Part shown: one piece after another, positions 1-5,302 of the stretch
How positions within the stretch are numbered: position 1 is the first letter of the stretch
How the letters are laid out: every line of letters starts with the position of its first letter
Source: Candidatus Melainabacteria bacterium
Lineage (GTDB): Bacteria; Actinomycetota; Actinomycetes; Mycobacteriales; Pseudonocardiaceae
DNA length: 5,772 bases
Direction: 5' to 3'
NCBI GenBank assembly: GCA_903970565.1
Contig: CAJCJE010000955.1
Location: forward strand, 1-5,772
The notes under the pieces: generated by a model
Seen by the model: only the letters and a program-made list of their open reading frames with translations
What the model was told of the DNA's origin: nothing
Database searches by the model: none
Position numbers and translations under genes: made by a program

Positions 1-40
1 CCTTGATTCGTCGGATCTTCACCCGCGCGGGCGGCCGGGG

Positions 41-232
41 TCAAACCGTCCCAGCCGGCGTGATCGCGTCGACCGGCCAGATCTCGACGCGTTCGCCGCA
101 CCGCATACACGCCGAGGACAACACGACCGGCCGGCCGGGAGCCGGCCGCGGCGCGTGTTCCGGACAGGTGAGCAGACCGGCGCCGCACGCGGTGCAGGCC
201 GCGTCCACGGTCAGCGAGACCAGGCCGAACAT
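41..232 (-). CDS. Small ferredoxin-like protein with a degenerate double 4Fe-4S motif
   Basis: This 63-residue protein has the layout of a bacterial 2[4Fe-4S] ferredoxin: two motifs of the type CxxCxxCxxxCP separated by a short Pro-rich linker. Motif 1 reads C13, C16, then Gly at 19 where Cys is expected, then C23-P24. Motif 2 reads C42, C45, then Arg at 48 and Trp at 52 where Cys is expected, then P53-V-D-A-I, which matches the usual CPVDAI ending. Three of eight ligands are therefore missing, each explainable by one base change. It may no longer hold two clusters; the surviving pairs C13/C16 and C42/C45 could instead bind zinc, which is speculation. It lies 39 bases after the cbiG-cobJ stop and could be co-transcribed. 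ATG at 232 is the first start after an in-frame stop; GTG at 208 is possible. No strong ribosome binding site is seen. An intact homologue might supply electrons to a cobalamin enzyme, but the partner is unknown. Confidence 0.7.
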   Translation of the reverse strand: MFGLVSLTVDAACTACGAGLLTCPEHAPRPAPGRPVVLSSACMRCGERVEIWPVDAITPAGTV

Positions 233-271
233 GCAGGTCGGGGCCGATCGCGACCGTCGGCGAGCGCCACG

Positions 272-2032
272 TCACCGCTGCCAGGTGTAACCACGCGGGG
301 TGACCATCCGGCCGTTGACCATGATGGTCTGCGAGGAGCCGACGACGACCGTGGTGAGCATGTCGACAGCGGCCGGGTCGAACTCCGCCAGTGCCGCACA
401 CCACACATGTTGCCCGTCGCGACTGGCCTGCCGGACCCCGCCGACGGGCGTGCTCGCCGGTCGGCGCGCGCGCAGCACGTCCAGGGCCGCGCCGAGTTGC
501 CAGTCGCGGTCGCGGGAGCGCGGGTTGTAGAAGCAGACCACGAAATCACCCTCGGCGGCGGCGGTGATCCGGCGCAGGATGACCTCCCACGGCGTGTGCA
601 GGTCCGACAGGCTGATCAGCGCGTGGTCGTGGCCCAGCGGCGCGCCGAGCAGCGCGGAGGCGGCCAGCGCGGCCGTCACGCCGGGGACGCCGAGGACCTC
701 CACCTCGACCGGGCACTGTTGCAGCGCGGGCGAGGCCATCGCGTACACGCCGGCGTCGCCGGAGCCGATCAGTGCGACCGCGCGGCCCTCGGCGGCGAGT
801 TCCACCGCCTGCCGGGCCCTGGTCTCCTCGGCGCCCAGGGCGCTGGCGTGGATTTCGGTGCCGCCGCGCAGCAGGTGGCGGATCTGGTCGACGTAGGAGT
901 CCAGGCCGACGACGACGGCGGCGCGACGCAGTTCGGCTTCGGCGCGCGGGGTGCGCAGGTCGGCGGCGCCGGGGCCGAGGCCGATCACGGCCAGTCGGCC
1001 GCGCGGTCGGATTCTGGCCGCGGCGACGGTCACCTGGTGGGCCTGGTGCGCGGTGCCACCGGATTTGAGTTTGCTCACGACGAGTTCGACCGGTGCTCCC
1101 GGGGCCAGTTCGGTCGCGCCGTGCAGGGCTGCGGCCTCGGCGACGCTGGGGGTGCCGACGGCCTCGGCGACGACCACACTCGGATGTGGTACCTCCACTG
1201 TGGACAGTGTGTCGGCCGGGTAGGTCAGCAGCGGCAGGTCGTCCTGCCAGTGCCAGAAGGCCCAGTCGGTGACGGCGGCCAGGATGCCGGGCTCGTCGGC
1301 CTTGACGTCGACGGTGGCGAAGGCGCGCACCGCGCGTGGGTCGAAGCCCTCCTGGTGTTCCAGCAGCGCCAGCGCCGAGGTGACCGCGTCGGTACCCACC
1401 CCGCGCGCCGAGCCGATGCCGACGACGAGGGTGTGCGGCACCAGGCGCAGGATCGGGCCGGCCGGCTCGGTGGCGAGCACCCGGTCGTCGATCAACACTG
1501 TCCACTCGGGACTGTCAATGTTCGGGCCGATGTTGTTCGGTAGCGCGGGAAGCGGGAAGCCCAGCGGGTTCACCAGGCGGATCGGCGCACCGTCCAGCAG
1601 CGCGACCCCGCAGGCGGCGAGGTCGCCGTCGACGGTCGCGTCGAGCAGCGCGACCAGTTCGTCCAGCGGGGTGGTGCCGGTGGCGTCGGAGGCGGTGGTG
1701 ATCACCGGGGTCGCGCCGAGCAGTCCGGCGACCCGCTCGGCCAACTCGTTGGCGCCGCCACCGTGCCCGCCGGCCAGTGCGACGGCGAAGGTGCGCGCCT
1801 CGTCGACGCAGACGACCCCGGGATCGGTGGCCTTGTCCGCCAACAGCGGCGCGATCAGCCGGACGGTGGCGCCGGTGGCCAGGAAGAACACCGCGGCGTC
1901 CAGTTCGGGCCAGCGCTGCTCCAGTGACTGCCGAAGCGGCCCCTCGACGACGACGGCATCCGCGCCGAGGCCGGCGGCCAACTCGGTGGCCGCGCGCCTA
2001 CCCGCCGCGGTCACCGCGAACAAACCGATCAT
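272..2032 (-). CDS. cobJ: CbiG-CobJ fusion: cobalt-precorrin-5A hydrolase domain plus precorrin-3B C17-methyltransferase
   Basis: This is a 586-residue two-domain cytoplasmic enzyme. Residues 1 to about 340 are CbiG: the N-terminal part holds ATGATVR (52-58) and GGHGGGAN (88-95), and the C-terminal part starts at VVGIGSARG (203-211) and ends near VTVAAARI (334-341). In known anaerobic pathways CbiG opens the ring A delta-lactone of cobalt-precorrin-5A and releases acetaldehyde. Residues from about 346 to 586 are CobJ/CbiH, an SAM-dependent methyltransferase that methylates C17 and contracts the ring. Visible motifs are VIGLGPGAADL (349-359), SGDAGVYAMASP (424-435), GVPGVTAALAAS (448-459), CFYNPRSRDRDWQ (500-512) and TTVVVGSSQT (560-569). 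The fusion order is a known actinobacterial arrangement. ATG at 2032 was chosen because it overlaps the cobL stop as ATGA, suggesting translational coupling; a GTG at 2047 is a less likely alternative. The CbiG signature that usually reads GIGC-R-G has Ser at 207 instead of Cys. Confidence 0.93.
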   Translation of the reverse strand: MIGLFAVTAAGRRAATELAAGLGADAVVVEGPLRQSLEQRWPELDAAVFFLATGATVRLIAPLLADKATDPGVVCVDEARTFAVALAGGHGGGANELAERVAGLLGATPVITTASDATGTTPLDELVALLDATVDGDLAACGVALLDGAPIRLVNPLGFPLPALPNNIGPNIDSPEWTVLIDDRVLATEPAGPILRLVPHTLVVGIGSARGVGTDAVTSALALLEHQEGFDPRAVRAFATVDVKADEPGILAAVTDWAFWHWQDDLPLLTYPADTLSTVEVPHPSVVVAEAVGTPSVAEAAALHGATELAPGAPVELVVSKLKSGGTAHQAHQVTVAAARIRPRGRLAVIGLGPGAADLRTPRAEAELRRAAVVVGLDSYVDQIRHLLRGGTEIHASALGAEETRARQAVELAAEGRAVALIGSGDAGVYAMASPALQQCPVEVEVLGVPGVTAALAASALLGAPLGHDHALISLSDLHTPWEVILRRITAAAEGDFVVCFYNPRSRDRDWQLGAALDVLRARRPASTPVGGVRQASRDGQHVWCAALAEFDPAAVDMLTTVVVGSSQTIMVNGRMVTPRGYTWQR

Positions 2033-3219
2033 TCCTTGATACCCCACAACAACAGGACCGGGTTGGTCGCTTCGAGGCGGCTCGCGCCGCCGGGCAGGTC
2101 GACGAGCCGGGCCGCGTTGATCTGCGTGCCGTGCACGTCATAGCCGGCCCAGCGCAGATTGTCGCGGGCCGGGGCCATCCGGTCGATCGCGGCCAGCGCG
2201 ACCACGATCCGTTCGGCGCCGATCTCCGCGCAGGCGCGGACCACGTTCGGCCCGCCGCCGCCGACGAAGATCGCGTCCGGTTCGGGCAGTCCAGCCAGCG
2301 CTTCCGGTGCTCCGCCGTCGACCAGGCGCACGTCCACGCCGTGCCGGGCGGCGTTCGCGACCACGCGCACGCCCTGGCCGGCGTCGCGTTCGACGGCGAT
2401 CACGGCCGAGCCGAGCCGGGCGCACTCCACGCCGACCGCACCGGAACCGGCGCCGACGTCCCAGACCAGGGTGCCGGGGCGCGGGGCGAGCCGGGCCAGC
2501 GCGACGGCGCGCACCTCGGCCTTGGTCACCATGCCGTCCCGGTGCGCGAAGTCCTCCTCCGGCAACGCCCAGCCGCCGACCGGGACCGTGGTGCCGCCGG
2601 CATACCAGCCGCGATCGGGCACCTCGCCGGCATCGGCCAGGCACAGCAGCACGTTCGGTTCGCGCCACGACTGCCGGGCGGCCTGGGTCGCGTCGATCAT
2701 GGTCAGTTTCTCGTCCGGGCCACCGAGATCCTCGGCAACGGCGAGGGTGCGCCGCCAGCCGGCCAGTCCGGCCCCGATCTCGGCCGGTCCGGCTCCCGGA
2801 CCGGTCAGCACCGCGACCGCCGGACGGGCCCGGCAGACGTTCAGCGCCGGCCGTAACGCGCGGCCGTGCGCGCTGACCACGGCCAGGTCGTCCCAGGGCC
2901 GACCGACGAGCGCGGCCAGCCGCTGCACGCTGGACAGGGCCGGCCGGACGGTCACGTCGAGGCCGGCTTCGCGCAGGGCACGCAGTACCCCGAAATAGCC
3001 GGGATCACCGGAGGCCAGTACGACGGCGCTGTCGCTGCCGTGCGCGCGCAGTTGCGCCAGGGCCGGCTCCAGTGGGCCCAGCTCGATGGTGCGTGCCGCG
3101 TTCGGGGCGTGCGCGGTCAGGTGCCGGCGCGCGCCGACGACCAGGGTGGCCTGCGCCAGCGCCGCGTCGCTGCCGGGTGGCAGGCCGGCGCCGTCGACCC
3201 CGATCACGGTGACCGTCAT
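2029..3219 (-). CDS. cobL: Precorrin-6Y C5,15-methyltransferase (decarboxylating), CbiE-CbiT type
   Basis: This 396-residue protein has the normal two-domain length of CobL. The N-terminal CbiE-like domain (about 1-205) is a tetrapyrrole methylase with VTVIGVDGAGL (3-13), ASGDPGYFG (69-77), and PALSSVQRLAALVGRPWDD followed by SAHGR (93-120). The C-terminal CbiT-like domain (about 215-396) has HRDGMVTKAEVR (226-237), a class I SAM-binding loop VWDVGAGSGAVGVE (252-265) and DAIFVGGGG (315-323). Known CobL methylates C5 and C15 of precorrin-6B and decarboxylates the ring C acetate chain. The ATG at 3219 is preferred over an upstream in-frame codon at 3273. It has a GGAGG nine bases upstream, and the family N-terminus begins right there. 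The stop overlaps the next start (ATGA). It is separated from cobM by a long structured interval, so it may start its own transcription unit. Confidence 0.93.
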   Translation of the reverse strand: MTVTVIGVDGAGLPPGSDAALAQATLVVGARRHLTAHAPNAARTIELGPLEPALAQLRAHGSDSAVVLASGDPGYFGVLRALREAGLDVTVRPALSSVQRLAALVGRPWDDLAVVSAHGRALRPALNVCRARPAVAVLTGPGAGPAEIGAGLAGWRRTLAVAEDLGGPDEKLTMIDATQAARQSWREPNVLLCLADAGEVPDRGWYAGGTTVPVGGWALPEEDFAHRDGMVTKAEVRAVALARLAPRPGTLVWDVGAGSGAVGVECARLGSAVIAVERDAGQGVRVVANAARHGVDVRLVDGGAPEALAGLPEPDAIFVGGGGPNVVRACAEIGAERIVVALAAIDRMAPARDNLRWAGYDVHGTQINAARLVDLPGGASRLEATNPVLLLWGIKE

Positions 3220-3228
3220 TCGCGCTCG

Positions 3229-3233
3229 CCTCC
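3229..3233 (-). promoter_or_regulatory. Ribosome binding site of cobL
   Basis: On the minus strand the bases read GGAGG, followed by a nine-base spacer and ATG at 3219. This is the best Shine-Dalgarno match near the gene and decides the start against the in-frame codon at 3273, which would add 18 residues without family support. Confidence 0.7.
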
Positions 3234-3287
3234 GGTTGGGTAGCTCGGTGCTCGACCGACGGCTGGTGTTCACCCGGCCGATGCGGT

Positions 3288-3319
3288 CGCGCGTCGGCTG
3301 ACGCGCGTTCGGTCAGCCG
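3288..3319 (-). terminator. Two competing hairpins after the small reading frame; possible terminator
   Basis: A perfect 8-bp stem with a four-base loop lies at 3288-3307 (arms CGCGCGTC and GACGCGCG). A second 8-bp stem pairs CGGCTGAC (3295-3302) with GTCAGCCG (3312-3319) across a nine-base loop. The two share bases 3295-3302, so only one can form at a time. The second stem contains the stop codon of the disrupted reading frame at 3313-3315. There is no T-run after either stem. A terminator without a U tract would suit a GC-rich actinomycete, but the position upstream of cobL also allows a role in attenuation. Function is inferred from structure only. Confidence 0.35.
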
Positions 3320-3557
3320 GGCCGACCCAAACTAACCCACTCGGGTTCGGTCGCGGCCACCACCGCGTCGGCGGTGAACTCGACCATCGCCACCCGTGCC
3401 GGGAGCGCCACGCCCTGTTCGGCAGCGAATCGGGTCAGTACGCCCGCGACCCGGCGACAGAGTCGTCGCCGCACTCGCGCGGCAGGTCGGCCTGTTCCCA
3501 GACCTCGTAGGCGCGCCGCGCCGTCGGTGAAACCTCCACTTCGGACACATCAGCCAC
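3313..3557 (-). pseudogene. Frame-disrupted small protein gene of unknown function
   Basis: Two minus-strand frames join into one coherent protein of about 80 residues if one base is restored. The first part can begin at GTG 3557 or GTG 3548 and reads SEVEVSPTARRAYEVWEQ, then ADLPRE; if unbroken it stops at 3435. The second part, one frame over, is open from about 3474 to the stop at 3313. It contains VLTRFAAEQGVALPARVAMV, then EFTADAVVAATEPEWV. Both parts have mostly G or C at third positions (about 84 and 77 percent by hand count), as expected for coding DNA here. The break needs a minus-one shift, roughly between 3475 and 3437. I do not recognise the family, and there are no membrane segments or metal motifs. 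It could be a real pseudogene, a sequencing error, or two tiny genes. No slippery heptamer is seen, and neither GTG has a good ribosome binding site. Confidence 0.45.
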
Positions 3558-3585
3558 GCTGCTTCGGCCGGACCTTCGCGGTGCG

Positions 3586-3623
3586 CGGCAGGTCCGGCTT
3601 GCGGGGTTCGGCCGGACCTGCCG
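3586..3623 (-). terminator. Strong 13-bp hairpin downstream of cobM; candidate terminator
   Basis: The arms CGGCAGGTCCGGC (3586-3598) and GCCGGACCTGCCG (3611-3623) are perfectly complementary over 13 bp around a 12-base loop. It lies about 120 bases past the cobM stop, beyond the tandem repeat and before the disrupted small gene. It has no following T-run on either strand, so it would be a U-less terminator if it is one. A third arm, GCCGGACCT at 3567-3575, can pair with the same central arm, which makes an attenuator-like switch possible. Confidence 0.45.
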
Positions 3624-3642
3624 GCCCGCTCACCTCGGTCTG

Positions 3643-3752
3643 CTCATGACTGAAGGCGACTCATGACCGAGGGCCACTCATGACCGAGGGCCACTTATGA
3701 CCGAGGGCCACTTATGGCTGAGGGCCACTTATGACAGAGGGCGGCTCATTCG
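3643..3752. repeat. 17-bp tandem repeat, six copies plus a partial copy
   Basis: Six head-to-tail 17-bp units start at 3643, 3660, 3677, 3694, 3711 and 3728, with consensus CTCATGACCGAGGGCCA on the plus strand. Units 2 and 3 are identical; unit 4 differs by one base (CTT for CTC). Units 1, 5 and 6 carry a few substitutions. A partial copy (CTCATTCG) from 3745 includes the cobM stop codon at 3746-3748. The unit length is not a multiple of three and the array is outside genes, so it does not encode a peptide repeat. The units abut without spacers, so this is not a CRISPR array. GGCC in each unit can pair with GGCC in its neighbours, allowing short hairpins. Confidence 0.9.
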
Positions 3753-5302
3753 TCCTTGCCGCCGGAACCGCCGCTTCGCCGGTTCTGGGTGGTGCCCTTC
3801 CCCGCCGGTTTGCGACCGGTCTGCTTGCGCGGCGCGCCGGATCGACCCGCGGATTTCGCGCCGGCCTTCGCGGCGGCGGAGGCCGTGTTCGCCGTCGACC
3901 GGGTGTTCTGGCGGGAGGTCGAGGGCTCCGGCGCGGCCGGCGTGGACGGTTCGGGTTGGGCCGGGGACAGCGGCTGCGGCGCGGCCGGCGGCAGGGGCTC
4001 GGGCACACCGGGCTGCGGTGGTTGCGGCGCTCCCGGCTGGTTGGGCTCGGGACTGGTCGGCTGGTTCGGCGGCGGGCTGGTCGGTTCCGGGGCCGGGGGC
4101 ACCGGTTCGGCCGGCACGCCGGCCGTCACCACGGGCGCTGCGTCGGCAGCGGGGGCGGCGGACTGCTCGTCCAGGGCGAGGGTGCCCTGGTTCGGCCCGG
4201 AACTCGACGCGCGGGCCTCGCCGGCCGGGCGGGTCCGGGAGTTGGACCGGCCTGCGGACCGGGCGGTTTCCTGCAAGCCACGCACCGCCGACCAGGCCGC
4301 CGCCGAGGCCGGCTGGCTGGCGCCGGCAAGCTGTTCGGCGTCCGGCCGCTCGGTGCGCTTCTGCGTCGGGCTCCAGCCGTTGGCCACCCGCGCGGCGACC
4401 CAGCCGCTGCGGCTGGTGTGCAGCGGCCAGCCGGCGCGGCCTCGGCTGCTGGCCTCGGTACCGCCCTCGGCCTCGATCGGTTCGCTCGGCACCAGTTCGG
4501 AGCGGCCGGAGCGCAAAGCGCGGCGGGCAGCCGGTTCGGCCTTGCGGTAGGTGTGGAAGTGCCCGGCGTTGTACAGATGCGAGCGGGTACCTCCGCCGCG
4601 CAGTGCCTTGCCGACCAGAAACAGCGTATGCCGCCACAGTTTGTGCTCTTTGACCTGCGCGACCAGCTCACCGATGGTGGTGTGCAGGATCAGCTCGTCC
4701 GGCCAGGTCGCCTTGTAGGCCACCACCACCGGGGTGTCCTCGGCGTAGCCGCCGGCCAGCAGCTCCTCGACCAGCTGCCCGCTGCGCGCGGCGGAGAGGA
4801 AGATCGCCATCGTGGTGCCGTGCCGGGCGAACTCGCGGATCTGTTCGCCGTCGGGCATCGGCGTCTTGCCGCCCTCCAGGCGGGTCAGGATGACCGACTG
4901 GGAGACCTCCGGGATGGTCAGCTCGCGGCCGATCACGGCGGCGGCGGCGGAGAACGCGGACACGCCGGGCACGATCTCCACCTCGATGCCCAACCGCTGA
5001 CAGGCGTCGTACTGCTCCTGCACCGCGCCCCACAGCGACGGGTCGCCGGAGTGCACCCTGGCCACCCGCTTGTGCTCGCGCATGGCCCGCCGGTAGATCT
5101 CCAGCACGTCCTCGTGGGTGATCAACGAGGAGTCGATGATCTCGGCCTCGGAACGGGCGTGCTCGCGGATGCAGTCCGCGTCGACCAGGCTGGCCGCCCA
5201 CACCACGATGTCGGCCTCGGCGATCCGCCGCGCGCCGCGCAGCGTGATCAGGTCGGCGGCGCCGGGTCCGGCACCGATGAACGAGACCCGTCCCAGGTTC
5301 AC
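3746..5302 (-). CDS. cobM: Precorrin-4 C11-methyltransferase with a long disordered C-terminal tail
   Basis: The first 265 or so of 518 residues are a complete CobM/CbiF, the SAM-dependent enzyme that methylates C11 of precorrin-4 to give precorrin-5. Motifs are VSFIGAGPGAADLIT (6-20), VHSGDPSLWGAVQEQ (83-97), VPGVSAFSAAAA (111-122), ILTRLEGGKTPMPDGE (138-153), VAYKATWPDE (194-203) and TRSHLYNAGHFH (239-250). The usual family length is about 250-270, so about 250 residues are extra. The tail has a Trp-containing stretch (GWPLHTSRSGW near 291-301), an Ala/Ser/Arg-rich region, a Pro-rich block (about 396-463) and a basic Lys/Arg/Gly end. No transmembrane segment is visible. Start GTG 5302 overlaps the cobI stop as GTGA and has a purine-rich ribosome binding site seven bases upstream. 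The stop lies in the last partial copy of a 17-bp repeat. The methyltransferase assignment is firm; the role of the tail is unknown. Confidence 0.93.
   Translation of the reverse strand: MNLGRVSFIGAGPGAADLITLRGARRIAEADIVVWAASLVDADCIREHARSEAEIIDSSLITHEDVLEIYRRAMREHKRVARVHSGDPSLWGAVQEQYDACQRLGIEVEIVPGVSAFSAAAAVIGRELTIPEVSQSVILTRLEGGKTPMPDGEQIREFARHGTTMAIFLSAARSGQLVEELLAGGYAEDTPVVVAYKATWPDELILHTTIGELVAQVKEHKLWRHTLFLVGKALRGGGTRSHLYNAGHFHTYRKAEPAARRALRSGRSELVPSEPIEAEGGTEASSRGRAGWPLHTSRSGWVAARVANGWSPTQKRTERPDAEQLAGASQPASAAAWSAVRGLQETARSAGRSNSRTRPAGEARASSSGPNQGTLALDEQSAAPAADAAPVVTAGVPAEPVPPAPEPTSPPPNQPTSPEPNQPGAPQPPQPGVPEPLPPAAPQPLSPAQPEPSTPAAPEPSTSRQNTRSTANTASAAAKAGAKSAGRSGAPRKQTGRKPAGKGTTQNRRSGGSGGKDE
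3914..4117 (-). repeat. Pro-rich imperfect repeat region in the CobM tail
   Basis: Codons 396-463 encode imperfect short repeats dominated by Pro with Glu, Gln, Ala, Ser and Thr, for example PEPTSPPPNQP, SPEPNQP, PQPGVPEPLP and PEPSTPAAPEPS. Such segments are usually extended and disordered. Here it links the Ala/Ser-rich part of the tail to a basic end. It may have grown by slippage between similar GC-rich units. Confidence 0.75.

Larger units (their letters stand above)
3220..3745. other. Structured interval between cobM and cobL
   Basis: This 526-base stretch lies between two pairs of overlapping cobalamin genes. Reading in the direction of transcription, it holds a 17-bp tandem repeat, a long hairpin with a competing third arm, a frame-disrupted small reading frame, a second pair of competing hairpins and the cobL ribosome binding site. 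I see no tRNA, no insertion sequence with terminal repeats, no convincing promoter and no cobalamin riboswitch. Confidence 0.7.

Noticed and set aside
22..31. Palindrome CCCGCGCGGG after the ferredoxin-like gene
   Set aside because: It is only 10 bp with no loop or T-run. It is too weak to call a terminator with the rest of the downstream region missing.
121..150. CCGGCC-rich inverted repeats inside the ferredoxin-like gene
   Set aside because: They fall in the Pro/Arg/Gly linker codons and are explained by coding composition.
155..1543. A 462-codon plus-strand open frame opposite cbiG-cobJ
   Set aside because: Its composition is low-complexity Gly/Arg/Asp and it is a shadow of the verified minus-strand gene.
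1777..2856. Plus-strand open frame crossing the cobL-cobJ junction
   Set aside because: It is Arg/Pro-rich, has no motif, and spans the overlap of two well-supported genes on the other strand.
3220..3273. A longer cobL starting at 3273
   Set aside because: The extra 18 residues are Ser/Arg-rich and outside the family. The ATG at 3219 has GGAGG at a suitable distance.
3332..3550. A 72-codon minus-strand frame starting at ATG 3550
   Set aside because: Its Arg/Gly/Thr-rich product looks like an out-of-frame reading. The two neighbouring frames give a much more protein-like sequence over the same bases.
3550..3633. A 27-residue minus-strand frame starting at GTG 3633
   Set aside because: It is Pro/Lys/Arg-rich, overlaps the strong hairpin, has no good ribosome binding site and no recognisable feature. 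It could be a decayed tail but cannot be supported.
3660..3727. GCCACT in the tandem units resembling part of a cobalamin riboswitch box
   Set aside because: Only a short match is present, on the plus strand, with no other conserved riboswitch elements and no downstream plus-strand gene.
3643..3752. Possible CRISPR array
   Set aside because: The 17-bp units abut directly with no spacers.
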